64,000 bases of DNA from Trichaptum fuscoviolaceum (lineage: Eukaryota; Basidiomycota; Agaricomycetes; Hymenochaetales; Trichaptaceae). The position numbers and the translations under genes are program-made. Each line of letters opens with the position of its first letter. Positions within the stretch are counted from its first letter, which is position 1. Shown piece after piece: positions 21,431 to 34,528 of the stretch. The stretch is taken from the NCBI GenBank assembly GCA_910574455.1, contig CAJSYZ010000007.1:4106461-4170460 (forward strand), in the 5' to 3' direction. The notes under the pieces are model-generated. The model saw nothing but the letters and a program-made list of their open reading frames with translations. It searched no databases and had not been told where the DNA came from.

Positions 21431-23508
21431 CTCTTTTCCAATTTTGAAGACTACTAGCTGCGGGCATTGGTGCAAAAAGTTCTGTATTTCACCAGCCTCT
21501 ATGCACATTTTCTCTCCCCGCTTCACCTCTCACTACATCGCTTATTGCTACCCATGGCTCGCGAACTTACGCGCAAATTAGTATGCGCCAATCCATAGGA
21601 CAGCTAGATGTCAACTTTTTTCGCCCGTCCAGCCAATACGGAGCCCAAAATTTGTCCTTCCAAGTCTTTGCATTCGCCAGAGATCCCAGCCGACGCGAAG
21701 ATATCGCCTGCGCGGAGATACCGTTCCAGACTGACGTCGCGCGGATCCCAATTTGCTTCCGCCGGTGCCTTCTCCGACGAACAAGTCAATGTTTGCCACG
21801 CGTTCCTATGCCGTTGTTATATGCCTCGATTTGAGCTGTGCTCGAGGAAGAGTAAATGGAGGAGCAGGGGTGGAGGAGAGCACTGCGGCTTCTATGGCCG
21901 CTGCTTCCACTACTCAACAGGCTGTAAACATATACAAACAGAACAGAACCATACTAACCCTGACATTCCGCATGCGCGTGTCCACTTTTTCATGTCAACC
22001 ATATATCCAAGGCTATGTATGTCTACAGAAACTGTCAACTCTCATCCGAACTTACACTAAGTCAGGCGACTCTATCAAGCTTTCCCAATATTGTTATGAG
22101 AGGATTTATCGGTGAAGTCATCCCGGAATAAACCCTTCATTGAATGCCTATTCTCGACATTGATGCCGTCGGATGTGACCTCACCCGCACACACTTTTCT
22201 CAGACAAAAGCGACCGCGAGCCTGTTCGAAAGCGGGTTTGAAACACAAAGAAACGCTTTGGTCATACACGATAGGCTTCTTCAAGAAATTCTGAAGTCCC
22301 TTGACTCTTCGCGGATGCTCCCTGCCCAATCCTGTGATTTTTGTCCTGTTGTCTGGATCTCACCCTCAGGCGGCCGTATCTTGTCTTCGATTTATTATAC
22401 AGGAATGCTCGTTAGAAGATGGCAAACTCGATGCCACACTGCACACTGTTATTACACGTGTTTTCAATTGAACGCAAGAATCCCTCGGCCGGATTTTGTT
22501 ACTCTATTCCCGATCCCCATATGATACTATTTCATTGATCTTTCATCACTTAGCTGTCGATCCTCAGGGTAGACTACCATCAGCGCAATGGCCTTGGTCG
22601 CGATGAGCCTCGGGTGCTTTTGCCCCGGGTCCAATTGGCTTTAGCGAACGAATTACTGTCTGATGATGCGCCTCGGGACCCACTGGAAATGGTATACTTG
22701 ACTTCGATCCGCTCTGCGAGTGACCAAAATGCACGTAATTATCGAACCTCAATGGATGTCCTCGAACACGACAACCTCCCAGCGCTGACAGTCGACACGG
22801 AACCCATTGGAAACTCCCCAAAATTTATGTACCATTCAGCTTCTTTCTTGGACGTCGTTCGGAACAGGTCAATGACCCGTCGGCCATCGGATCCTTCCCC
22901 CACTCCCGCTTCCATCCGAAGTTTCCCTCAAATCAAACATTGCGGAGTGCAGGGACGAAGTCGCGGAGGCGGCATGGCTGCTAAATAGTAGTCCGATATA
23001 GAGATCCGGCACACAAAGGCAATCAAGCTCATCGATCATAAAACGATAAGAGGTTATAGTCAATCCTGCACTCTGTCCTGCTGATTTTAATTAATTCCAT
23101 TCAGAAGGCATCTTTCATTTCAAATCGAATTCATTCTATGCCCCACCCCACTTCTCTGGACATCCAAACAGTTCTTCGATATGGTTTGCTTGACCAGCAC
23201 GCAGCGTAGAACACTGACCCTCGACGGCGCGAGTACATGCATGTGCATGCGGGGTATGGGCACCAGCGCTTGCTGGGCTGCTCCAGGATCGGAAGATATC
23301 TTCCGAATCTCCCATAGCATTGCACAGAACAAATTAAAGGAACGCGCTGGGTTGGGACTCTATCGGAAGTTCTCTCCATGCTTCAGACCAAAACTGGACA
23401 GCCGCCGGCTTCATGCGCGCGCTTGTCAATTTGCGAGATTCTACGGAGCGTGAACTATCTGAACCTCTAGGGCAACTTTACCCATCGACCACCGTGACGG
23501 GCGAACAG

Positions 23509-24180
23509 AAAGATAGTGATATCGACCGCGTCTTCGAAGGAGAAGTTGGACTTCATAACCAATCTTCCCGGGGGAGTCCTCGGTGCAACACCATGCTGTA
23601 AACTATAAGACGCAAGACGTTGTCGAGGAGGTTAAGAAGCTCACAAATGGCAACTTGAAAGGCGTCAATGTCATGATAGACTTCATTGGGCAGAGTCACT
23701 GGCAGAAAAATATCGATTCTCTGGCTGTGGATGGCAGAATGACCATGTTGTCTTTACTGAGTGGTAAGGACACTGTAGAATGACCCTTTAACGAGTCGTA
23801 AATCTAACTACTTAAAATGATAGGTGCTCAAGTGTTGAACTTCAATCTCTGTAAGCGCTTCAAGTTGCACATAGAAGGCTCGACGCTGCGCGCTTACACT
23901 GTTGAATATAAGAAAAAGCTGGTTTCTCGGTAACCTTCGCCTTTCACTTGTACACATTCGCAACCAATGACTCATTCATTTAGCTTCAAGCGCGAAGTGC
24001 TCGATGGTTTGCTGAATGGAAAGCTTAGAAGCTATGTACACAAGGTCTACCAGTGGTCAGATATTCAAGATGCCCATCGAGAAATGGAGGCCGATAAGAA
24101 TATGTGAGTCTGCTCTCTCACGCGCATGATATTGACTAACAACACTTTCTAGCGGCATCATTATTGCAGAAATTGCTTAG
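23509..24180 (+). pseudogene. Quinone oxidoreductase remnant, copy 2
   Basis: Copy of 14191-14862, with the same frame break after GGVLGAT and the same introns. The shared damage shows the gene was already broken before the 9.3-kb unit was duplicated. Confidence 0.85.
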
Positions 24181-24240
24181 GGAAGAAATAGATAAGATTA
24201 ATGAGAGAAACACCCTTGTCATTATTGCTGCTTGAAGACC

Positions 24241-24834
24241 CGTCCAGACCTCAAGATCACCGTCCTCGAAGCCGGCGTCGCATGGCTCGTTAATGTCCCC
24301 AATGGTCGTGCGCAAGCCGGTGGACAGTTTTGTCGCCAAGCTCGAGAGTGCGTTCGTCGTCGTCAAGCACGCTGCGCTCTTCACTTCTACAATCCTCTCG
24401 AAGGTGCTTGCGTCCTCGAACATCGTTCGTATGAACGCGACAGCTGTGGAGAACGGAGCGGGCAAATCGCGCGTTGGCGGGGTCGAAATGGACGCTCGTA
24501 GCCCTCAACTATGATACGTAGTCATGCATGGACCCAAACACGATCACGGCTTCAGCGATCGTCTCTCCCATGGGCGCATTTTTCTCTGCGAAGCGCTTGG
24601 TGAGCGCCGGTCTACTGGAGCAGCTTGGGAAACATGCGTGGCCTCGACATGAATCGCGCCGAGCCTGCAAGTGCGAGGTGACACCTGGGCTCATCATGGC
24701 CGGTACGTCGTCGCTTCATGCCTTCTCTCTTATTCGTCTCAGGCATAGAACTTAGAGAGATCCAACCGTATGGGCCCGACCTTCCGTGCGATGATGGCAA
24801 GTGGAAGCAAAGCCGCGCACACAACTCGCAAATA
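24241..24834 (+). pseudogene. THI4: Thiamine thiazole synthase (THI4) remnant, copy 2
   Basis: Copy of 14923-15516 with the same TAG before SCMDPNT (24519-24521) and the same frame breaks. Confidence 0.88.
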
Positions 24835-25143
24835 GTCACCGGGAAGAGCCTGTTTGTGCTACGCTATTCAGTGTGAAGGACTTGACGGGTGGAGGTGCAG
24901 GTACATACTCTTATTGCCTCTCCTTCGACCAAACTGCTCTTCTCGCTGTATTCGGCCGTCCGTGCACGAGTAGAGCATCAAGATCGAGTCGGCTGAGTCC
25001 ACGAGCACCCAAGAATTAGTAGGTCTGACTACACACGGGGAGGATGACTGTGTCTCTGCGCGCGTCCTTCTTTGCGAGACTGTTTCACAGTCTGATACAG
25101 TATGGACGAGACTCTACTCACTGGACATTAGCATGGCTAATCG

Positions 25144-26985
25144 TCAAAGGGAGACTATGGAAGGACTTACGGTGTAGACACAATGTACCAAGTACTGAAT
25201 GAAGCTTGTGATAAGTTCCAACTGCGACGAGAGAAGCACAATATGTGTCAAAGAAGCGACCATGTATAGTAGGCAAGTAGCGATAGCACAATGTTTCGGG
25301 AGATCGAGTTGGAATAGAATTTCAATACCCTTCATGCGCAACATTTGCAAATGTCAGCAATATGTAAGATCACTTAAGCAAAGAGAGGACACGAACCGTC
25401 AGTATAGCAAAGCCGTTGCATAAGTCCATTTCGAACCCTGTGGGTGATTGTCGATAATGATAGTAATGCCGCCGATGTGGAAAGTTGGATCTTCCTATTG
25501 CAAACACGAATGTTAATCCTGACCTCGCGACATTGAGTAATCGATTGTAATACGCACCATAAGTTGACGAGCTATGGCTTGAACGATAGATGTAGTGGAA
25601 TTGAGCCAGCGACGACGCTGTGAGATCACGCCAACTTGATGTAGCGCTGGATCTCAGACTCGCCACGCTTGGAGACTAATTCCCAGCTTACATCTGGTAA
25701 CAGATGTTCAACCAAGCGCCCATGATAGCAAGTGAGTACATACCATTTAAAAGGATTTCCGTCGCCAGTTGCGTCGTTCTGCAGCACACGGCCCACTAAT
25801 CCGAATAGTCCAATATCCAGACTGCTCAGCAAACACGTCGAGGTGCCGGCAGGATGGGTATCGGTTCCGTCACTGTGTACTTTGCGTTACACTCGAACCT
25901 GCATTCTTTGCTGGCCAGTAGTCGAGTTCTGTGATCAGTGCGAGGAGTACACCGAACAGTAGGGCGGATAAGACAACTGATATAGCGAGGGCAGAGCGAG
26001 GTCTGCAGCGAACGGGATCAGACTTTGCGGTTAAGACGCGCATGCACAAGGGCATGCTAGGGTGATCAGTGACTCACTGTTACTGTGACGACTCCTACGG
26101 GAGAAAGTGAGAGCCTCGAAAACAGTGAGCTTGTTGATGACCACAATAGTCCCAGGTTCGAGTCCACCACCTCTCTGTCCATGCGCCAGGCTGTATTTCA
26201 CTACAAAGCAGAGTTCGGCCATCTAATATAGGCAACGACTGACCTGGTTTACACTTTCGGTGAGCAGAGATTACAAGTGCGGCAAGGCTCACGGTAGTTG
26301 CAGTCAAGGACACATGTCGCGTCACCTCGCAACGGCGCAGACGGCGCTTCAGGGACAGACGCCGAACTAGAAGGCTCACGGACATAGCTTGAGGTTATAT
26401 TAGCTTACAAGAAGACCAGAAGGTAGATATCAAAGGCAAGGGCAGAGCACAGACTCCGGTGCGTTGTTGTCAGTCTAGGGTCCGAGCGACAACTAATGAA
26501 GGCCAGACTCATTTCTCAAAGGTTAGTACTATAAGAAATGTGAGGTAAAATTGAAAAGGTAATATGAAGTTAAATGAAACTCACGTTGTCCGCGCGCATG
26601 GACGCCATAGTGGCCTTACGGACGTCATATTAGATCCACTTAGCACGGCCATAGGATCTCCTTGTTCTTCACGGGCGACTGTCGCAAGCAGTAGGAAGAG
26701 GTCTAAGATTCATTAGAGAGTGTTGACACAATGTAATAAGCAGATACTCACATCTATTATTTGTCTGGGTTCTGGAACATAACAGACGCAGTACAAAAGC
26801 ACAATAGACATTGAATAGTACCTTGAATCGGACTCGAAGCAATGGTCTTGAGTAAGGTTGTGCACGAGAGGTCAAACTGAAAGTCAACCCCGAGATAGAA
26901 ATCAGCAAAGCATGCAATTACGGATTGAACTCACATATTGTCACTTACAGCGCAAATGCAATATTGAGCATGGTGCATGCAGGAC
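25144..26985 (-). CDS. Candidate multi-exon membrane protein spanning the copy 2/copy 3 junction
   Basis: Second instance of the minus-strand exons described at 15826-17675, here formed by copy 2 (left) and the start of copy 3 (right). The extra T near 16390 is absent, so the frame beginning MLSSLDIGLFGLVGRVLQ stays open for 68 codons. A four-base deletion (near 26627) falls in an exon carrying VRKATMAS, so this instance may be damaged at another point. Confidence 0.35.
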
Positions 26986-27213
26986 CATTGAGACGTGGGT
27001 GATATAATGTAGTAGAGAGGCAAGTGCAAGAGGAGAAGATGAGGAGAGAGAGGAGAGATGGCGAAGAGCCTGAGGAACTTGGGGACAGACGGACCAGTAT
27101 TTATACCTTTCAAAAGCTACAGACTCCGTCAGACAGAACACGAGAGAGGTATAATCGGCCGATACTCACTGACTCATTTACGACACAGGGAAAAAGCCAA
27201 GCGAAGAAGAATG

Positions 27214-27642
27214 GCCAATTTCTACAGTGTCCGAGCATACCTCCAAACCAGTGTTTCGAGCACCGTGCAGCTGTCCCTCTCGTCCCGTCCCTCTAACCAC
27301 TTGCAACGACCTCCAGCAGGGATTCCAGACCTCACCATCACCCTCCAATCCTCCAGAATGTGGCCAAAAAGCTCAGAATATGCCAAATGCACTCTCTGTG
27401 CAGACGGCAAAGTGCTCACAAAAATACAGCCTTCGGACATTCCAGACAGCGGCTACGCACTAGCATCATTCCCACAGCATAACCGAGACCCTGAACCCCT
27501 GGTTTCTGATGCGAAAAGAGCGATGCGAAGTATGGAGGACTTCTTCCGAGTGAATGGGACGTATGAGCCGTGCTGCAGTTGCACGGCTTGCTCGTCGAGT
27601 CGAGTTCGTGAGCTGGGGGGAGACGGGGTGGTACATCTTTGA
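27214..27642 (+). CDS. Conserved ORF of the array (copy 3, one extra Ser)
   Basis: Same frame as in copies 1 and 2, with a TCG insertion in the second Cys patch. A one-base deletion upstream (near 27090) opens the frame further 5', to an ATG at 27058, giving 194 codons; the upstream part is probably not coding because it is out of frame in the other copies. Confidence 0.35.
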   Translation, partial: ANFYSVRAYLQTSVSSTVQLSLSSRPSNHLQRPPAGIPDLTITLQSSRMWPKSSEYAKCTLCADGKVLTKIQPSDIPDSGYALASFPQHNRDPEPLVSDAKRAMRSMEDFFRVNGTYEPCCSCTACSSSRVRELGGDGVVHL

Positions 27643-30213
27643 AGCTTAGGGTCTATACATGATACTTCAGTAGTCATTGTTGCAGCACAAAGCTTAGGTA
27701 TGTTGGCAATGTGTGTCAAACAGGCCTACAGCAGATGGACAGAGCTCACCCGGAGATTCTGCAATTTGGACAGTTTCGCTCGCATATTTCGCTTATCGGG
27801 TAGTATTACGTCCAACATAGAGGCCTTCCATGCGTTTCAGGACCTTCCATCAGACGTGGATAGTGTCCCGAGCGTTGCGAGCCATGGAAGGAGGTGCGAG
27901 AGGCCGGGAGAGCACTCACCTCTCTGTGTCTGGATTTCGGGGCTGAGATGCGGGGCAGCATAGACTTGCATGCTGGTGTAGAGGCCAATGCCAATAAAGA
28001 TGCTGAAATCCAGAGGTTGGTGCAATGAGATAGGTTCAATGGCCTGCTCGCAGGTCATGGTTGAAGAGCAGGAGGTTGAGCCAGGATTGGCAGCACGCAT
28101 TGACCCTGCTTACGTAATCCATTTCCGGCCGGTGCAGATTTCTGCATTTTCTCCTTTGATTGCTTTGGTTTTAGAAATCAGAGCCTTCAAAGTAGTTACA
28201 GGCTTCAATCTGTATAATAGCACATATATTATGACATTGAAATGTTCAAATAATTGAGGGAATGAGCCCGAAACTCGACCCTGAGCAATTTAAGCGAGCA
28301 TCGGCAATCTTGTGCAGTATAAAGCTTGTCTTTCCTCCGTCTCTGTGTTTCCCTTCCCCACAACAGTATTTTTTTCCGCTGTCTAACTGTGCATCTATCT
28401 GATCTGCCTTCAGCGTCGCGATTTGGAGACACAAAGATGATATATGTATTTGCGCCCGGTGAGCGGCATCGGGGCAGCAAGCCTGTCAAGGTTGGACTCC
28501 TATCTTTCCGGTGAGCAACATTCTTGCATGTGTACCTTTATGACTCTCTGATATTCGAGGTGCAGGATCCGGGGACACCATGAACCCCCACAACACCATT
28601 GGTCGATCACAAGAGCCGTCACCAAGATAACAATATATATATGTATTTGCTCCCGGCGAGCGGCATCGAGGCTTCACCTACGAGACTGAGGCGAAGGCTG
28701 AAAGCCCAGATAGCAATATATATATGGTTTTAATTCCGGCGAGCGACATGTCGGTGAGTCTGATTCATGCACGCACCTTTTCAATTCTGACACACCCGCG
28801 AGGAACAGGGACTGAGGGGTGTGCTTTGCGACTATGGTCGCAAAGGCACTCTTCCCGCTCAGTCGCAGTCGACGCTGGACTGGCGCACCAGATGCAATAC
28901 GCAATCAATTGAACAAGAGCTTACCGCCGCGTCCGCGTCTTCTCGAAGCTGGAGCACGCGAGATCTTCACGCCGCCCGAGCTGCACGTACAGAGCGCAGC
29001 TTCCGCTTCTTCTGATAGGCGTTTCTTATGCACCGAGGACAATTTTCTGGCTTGGTGCGGCCTACGCGTCTCGAAAGAGTGTTTTCAGTGCCTCCAAACG
29101 GCCGTAAAGCTGCTGGCATGCTGCAGCTCGCGCGGTCTATGCAATCAGTTGAACTTCTTCACGACGGTGAAGCTGGGTGGAAGCTACGCACTATGGAATT
29201 GCAGAGAGACGACAAGGCTCCCCGGTTGTGAGGAATCGGTTGCATTCCTTGAGGGCAAAGAGTGTGACCAACGTCGTTCTGCCGCTGAGCCTACGTGGAC
29301 ACTGCGAGTATTGCGAAGTGGAGATAACAGAGGAATCGGTTGCATTCCTTGAGAGTGCCCAGGTCGACAAGACGCACCCGTCAACGCATCCGAGCGGTTC
29401 AGCCATCCGTCGTGCTATCCTCGGTGTACGGCGCTGAGCTTGCAGGAGTGCCGCTGAGTAGTATTGCAAAGTGGAGACGACATTGAATACACACCCAGGC
29501 CGACAAGACACACCCGTCAGCGGTTCAGTCATCCGTGTGCGCGAGGGCCAACTGCGTTGTAGTGCAGGTCTGGAAGCGAAAGGGTGTTTGCCAACGTCGT
29601 GCTGGCGCTCTGCAGTGCGCGGGAGGGCAGAGCTCGAGTTCCAAGCTCGCTGTGTCAGGAGCTTGAGAACGCGGATGCCTGCCAACATATACACCGTACA
29701 CTGACCGACGGACGCAGTCGTGAGGAATCGGTTGCATTCCTTGGCCATGAAAGTGTCTTCGATGTCGTGCTGGTGCTCTGCCGTGTGCGCGAGGGCGGAA
29801 TTCAAGTTCCAAGTTCGCCGTGTCAGGAGCTCGAGAACGCGGATGTGCACTTACCGGTGCTCCAGCTCTCCTATCCCATCAGCAACACCAACACAGTCCC
29901 TCCTGTCGTGCTAGAGTGCATGCAAAGGCGATTCTTTCATGAGTTCAACAGCCAGTCTATGCATCCATTCGGAATCAGGCGATCACAGAGTGTCTTCAGT
30001 GTGTCCAAATGGCCCTGGCTGCGATTCTCGTGCTGGCGCTCTGCAGTGTGCTCGGAGAGTTGAGCCCGCCGTGTCAGGAGCTCGAGAACGCTGGCATTGA
30101 CATATGTGTTGATAAACGCAAAGCAGGAGAGAAATGGTCTGAAGCCAACAGCGACGCAGAGTAACGTGCGCCACTGCAGTGACTCACGCCGGCGGGCCGA
30201 GTCACGGCTCACT

Positions 30214-30750
30214 TGAATGCTCACTTTCGAGTCAATTTCTATGTATTCTTCGTCAAACTTTGTAGAATAGCTGCGGGCATTGAAATGAATGCTATTGGTG
30301 CAAAAATTAATATGTAATTGAGATGTAGACACTGTAATGGTACCAATCTTTGCATTCTCAGTCCGGCTGGGCACGGTTTGTGCCGTGAGTCGAGTTGACC
30401 TTGAATGCTCATTTCCGAGCTCACTTTTGAAGCACTCTCTGCCAGATTTTCAGAGTATCTGCGGATATCAAAATGGAAGCTATCGATGCAGAAATTAGAG
30501 TGTAATTGAGATATAGGCTCTCTAATGATAGCAATCTTCGCATTCTCAGTACAGCGCGACTCGGACTTGGACTCAGTTGGCCGCGAACTTGAATGCTCAT
30601 TTCCAAGCTCAATTTTGAAGCACTCTCTGCCGGATTCTCAGAGTATCTGCAGGCATCAAAATGAAAGCTATTGGTGCAGAAATTAGAGTGTAATTGAGAT
30701 ATAGGCTCTCTAATGATACCAATCTTTGCATTTCAAGGCCAATTTTTATG
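30214..30750. repeat. 188-bp tandem repeat (copy 3)
   Basis: Same repeat as at 11573-12110 with the unit-1 sequence as in copy 1. Confidence 0.8.
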
Positions 30751-32950
30751 CACTCTTTTCCAATTTTGAAGACTACTAGCTGCGGGCATTGGTGCAAAAA
30801 GTTCTGTATTTCACCAGCCTCTATGCACATTTTCTCTCCCCGCTTCACCTCTCACTACATCGCTTATTGCTACCCATGGCTCGCGAACTTACGCGCAAAT
30901 TAGTATGCGCCAATCCATAGGACAGCTAGATGTCAACTTTTTTCGCCCGTCCAGCCAATACGGAGCCCAAAATTTGTCCTTCCAAGTCTTTGCATTCGCC
31001 AGAGATCCCAGCCGACGCGAAGATATCGCCTGCGCGGAGATACCGTTCCAGACTGACGTCGCGCGGATCCCAATTTGCTTCCGCCGGTGCCTTCTCCGAC
31101 GAACAAGTCAATGTTTGCCACGCGTTCCTATGCCGTTGTTATATGCCTCGATTTGAGCTGTGCTCGAGGAAGAGTAAATGGAGGAGCAGGGGTGGAGGAG
31201 AGCACTGCGGCTTCTATGGCCGCTGCTTCCACTACTCAACAGGCTGTAAACATATACAAACAGAACAGAACCATACTAACCCTGACATTCCGCATGCGCG
31301 TGTCCACTTCTCTTGTCAACCTATGTCGAATACAGATAACTGTCAACTCTCATCCGAACTTACACTAAGTCAGGCGACTCTAACAAGCTTTCCCAATATT
31401 GTTATGAGAGGATTTATCGGTGAAGTCATCCAGGAATAAACCCTTCATTGAATGCCTATTCTCGACATTGATGCCGTCGGATGTGACCTCACCCGCACAC
31501 ACTTTTCTCAGACAAAAGCGACCGCGAGCCTGTTCGAAAGCGGGTTTGAAACACAAAGAAACGCTTTGGTCATACACGATAGGCTTCTTCAAGAAATTCT
31601 GAAGTCCCTTGAGTCTTTGCGGATGGTCCCTGCCCAATCCTGTGATTTTTGTCCTGTTGTCTGGATCTCACCCTCAGGCGGCCGTATCTTGTTTTCGATT
31701 TATGAGCGGATGTGCCAGTATACAGGAATGCTCGTTAGAAGATGGCAAACTCGATGCCACATTGCACACTGTTATTACACGTGTTTTCAATTGAACGCAA
31801 GAATCCCTCGGCCGGATTTTGTTACTCTATTCCCGATCCCCATATGATACTATTTCATTGATCTTTGATCACTTAGCTGTCGATCCTCAGGGTAGACTAC
31901 CATCAGCGCAATGGCCTTGGTCGCGATGAGCCTCGGGTGCTTTTGCCCCGGGTCCAATTGGCTTTAGCGAACGAATTACTGTCGGTGATCTTTGTGATGA
32001 TGCGCCTGGGACCCACTAGGAATGGTATGCTTTATTCCGATCTATCGAACCTCAATGGATGTCCTCGAACACGACAACCTCCAGCGCTGACAGTCGACAC
32101 TGAAACTCATTAGAACTCATAAGAAACGTTTTCCATGCAGCTTCATTCCTAAATGCTCGTCGTTCGGAAAACGTCAGGGATCCATCGGCCATCGGATCCT
32201 TCCCCCACTCTCCCGCTTCCATCCGAAGTTTCCCTCAAACCAAACCATCCATCCTCCATTACGGAGTGCAGGGACGAAGGTGCGGCGGCGTGGCTGCTAA
32301 ATAGTAGTCCGAAATAGAGATCCGGCACGCAAAGGCAATCAAGCTCATCGATCATGAAACGATAAGAGGCTATAGTCAATCCTGCACTTTATCCTGCTGC
32401 TTTCAATTAATTCCATTCAGAAGGCATTTTTCATTTCAAATCGAATTCATTCTATAACACCGCCCCACATCTCTAGAAACCGAACAATTATTCGATCTAG
32501 CATACTGGTCAGTAGAACGCTGACCTGGAAGGTATGAGTGCATATGTGCTTGCGGGGTGTCACGTACTTGATTGGTCCACGATCGGAAGATATCATCCGA
32601 ATCTCCCTAACCATTGTACAGAACAAATCAAAGGAACGCGCCGCGCTGGGGTTGGGACTAGGAACTTCTCTCCATACTTCAGACAGACAGAAATTGGACA
32701 AGCCGCCGGCTGCACGCGGACACGGTCCATCCCTCCGAAGCCGGGTCACAAACTCGGAACATACATACGTCTAGCACATCACCTCCGCACTTCGATCGAT
32801 CTGTCTTCCTGGAGAGATCTTATCTGTCGGGAGTCGACTCTAATAAAGCTGCTGAAATCGGAGCATGCCAAGGATCGGATGTCAAGAATGACTCCGAGGG
32901 TTGCGTTGATGCTGCATGTTCGGTGGTCATCGTGTGCAGTACATATATAC

Positions 32951-32973
32951 GGGGGGGGGGGGGGGGGGGGGGG
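32951..32973 (+). repeat. Homopolymer of 23 G
   Basis: Uninterrupted G run 235 bases right of the end of tandem copy 3. The run length should be treated as uncertain because long G tracts are often miscounted. Confidence 0.8.
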
Positions 32974-34130
32974 TGCTCGCACGTCACGTCCCAGTACCTA
33001 CGACCGTTTAAACAAGTAGAATCAGGCTCTCCATACGCACTCGGAGTACAAAACAGTAAACGAGCTTCCGTATCTTCACCCCCGCTCCAAGCCCTAAACT
33101 ACGATGGTCGTTGCTCGACCCTCCATTCACTCCGACGTGGCCGCTTCAAAGTAGTCTTGCCTCTTACCGAGAAACGCGAGCGTAGCTCCTTGCAAATGAC
33201 ATTTAATCTGGATGGACCCCAATCCAATGTCGAGGTCCAGGCGGACTTGACGGTCTGCCATATGTTTTCCGGCCAACACCCCCAACTATATCGACTCGTG
33301 CCCCTTGATCCGATATAACCTCTTACGATTTTTTTTCTGAATCTCAGAATTTTGAATAAGCTTCAGTTGTCACAAATATGTATGGTGATATTACATTCTT
33401 TGACACAGTCGAAGAAATGTATACGGACGGGAGAGCAGATCCCAACTTAAGGTTTCGGCTTCCTTCGAACCGTGGGATACTTTGCCATACTTTATAGTTC
33501 TCCGCACGACTTTCCTCCGTTGACTTTACCCAGCACTGTTTTCACGATGCTCTGAGAAACAGACAAAGGTAATGGTCCGTGATATATAATTATCTGGAGA
33601 GAGCTTCGGGTCCCTACATGTGCTGATTACTTTGCGACTATTCCCGCGACCTGTAGAGGTCGCTTGGGTACCTTAGAAAAACGCAACTGTCCGGATTCTC
33701 TGCGAAAACTGATCCGGTCACGTGAAATTGCCTTTATGGGTAATTAACCCTTTATGGTAGGAGCTCCAGTCATGTGATGGCTTACCTACAACAGCAGGTT
33801 GTTTCCACGCGAATTTGACTGCATTCTCCGTCGTCGCCAACGTATCTTTGGAAAGCATTCGAAGGTGCTGCGCAGCAAACACCTCTTCAACAACTAGTTA
33901 TGTTCTCGCTATTGTGATCAAACGGTCAATCATAGGCGCTTGCTCAAAGCCAAAGCCAGAACAGTATAAAGGGTACGTAAACATAAATTTTCACAAATGA
34001 ACGGCCGCTCATATCTAGTCGCACAAGGCAGCCAATGCTTCACTACATAGCCGGGCATGCAAACACAGCCTGGGCATACAAGGATGCTGCCATACTCCAT
34101 CAGGGAATCTTCTTTTTCACTTAAGGTTAC
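32974..34130. other. Region between the array and the transposon, no supported gene
   Basis: An open frame of about 100 codons after the G run (to 33318) resembles nothing I know. A 61-codon frame at 33815-34000 is also unsupported. No repeats of note. Confidence 0.3.
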
Positions 34131-34510
34131 TTAAACGGTCTGAAATTTACTGAAGCCCTGGGAAGTGAAATTCTACTGATTTACTGATTTCAGGCATGTG
34201 GTTTCATTATTCAGGAAGGGGCCTGCTGAAATCAGTGCCGTCGACTTAAATCAGTACTTCAGGCATTCAGTCTTCAGCATTCAAGCATATCAGAAGTTTT
34301 TTTCTGGCATTCGAATTGCAGTGCTCAAGTGTATAAGTTTGTAAGGGGTTCAAGTAGTTCATTCCATAAGTAATTCATCATTTAATCATATAAGCAGACT
34401 TTTTTGTCTGTCGGTTTGCAGTACTCAAGCGTGTAAGTGCGTAAGAGGTTCCAGAATTACTTCATTTCCACAAGTAATTTAAGACAATAAGTAGAAATCA
34501 GTGCATCAGT
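34130..34510. repeat. CTGA/TCAG-rich stretch with an imperfect direct repeat of about 85 bp
   Basis: Many CTGATTT, TTTCAGGCAT and CTTCAGGCATTCAG words occur between 34140 and 34290. Two imperfect units follow (about 34298-34385 and 34398-34485), each reading TTTTTT-CTG..TTGCAGTRCTCAAG.GT.TAAG and ending in AAGTAATT. Similar CTGA-rich sequence occurs at 59.2-59.4 kb. Confidence 0.5.
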
Positions 34511-34528
34511 GTCACGGTCCCTCAGTAG

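Larger units (their letters stand above)
17443..26755 (+). repeat. Tandem array, copy 2 of the 9.3-kb unit
   Basis: Nearly identical to copy 1 over its whole length. It shares some variants with copy 3 only (T instead of A in the frame near 21525, G instead of R-coding A near 21640) and has its own small deletions (for example near 20135, 20625 and 21041). One of these splits a 218-codon minus-strand frame that is open in copies 1 and 3. The pattern is a mosaic expected from unequal exchange or gene conversion. Confidence 0.95.
26756..32715 (+). repeat. Tandem array, partial copy 3 with diverged tail
   Basis: The first 4.55 kb (26756 to about 31305) match copies 1 and 2 almost base for base. 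From about 31305 to 32715 the match continues but with many substitutions and indels (for example a replaced stretch at 31310-31340, an insertion at 31704-31720 and shortened sequence at 31985-32050). Similarity stops near GCCGCCGGCTGCACGCGG (about 32703). This copy therefore lacks the quinone oxidoreductase and THI4 remnants and the membrane-protein exons. Confidence 0.9.

Noticed and set aside
8120..32715. Array as an LTR or LINE retrotransposon
   Set aside because: No reverse transcriptase, integrase, gag or terminal-repeat structure was recognised in the unit, and it contains intron-bearing gene remnants.
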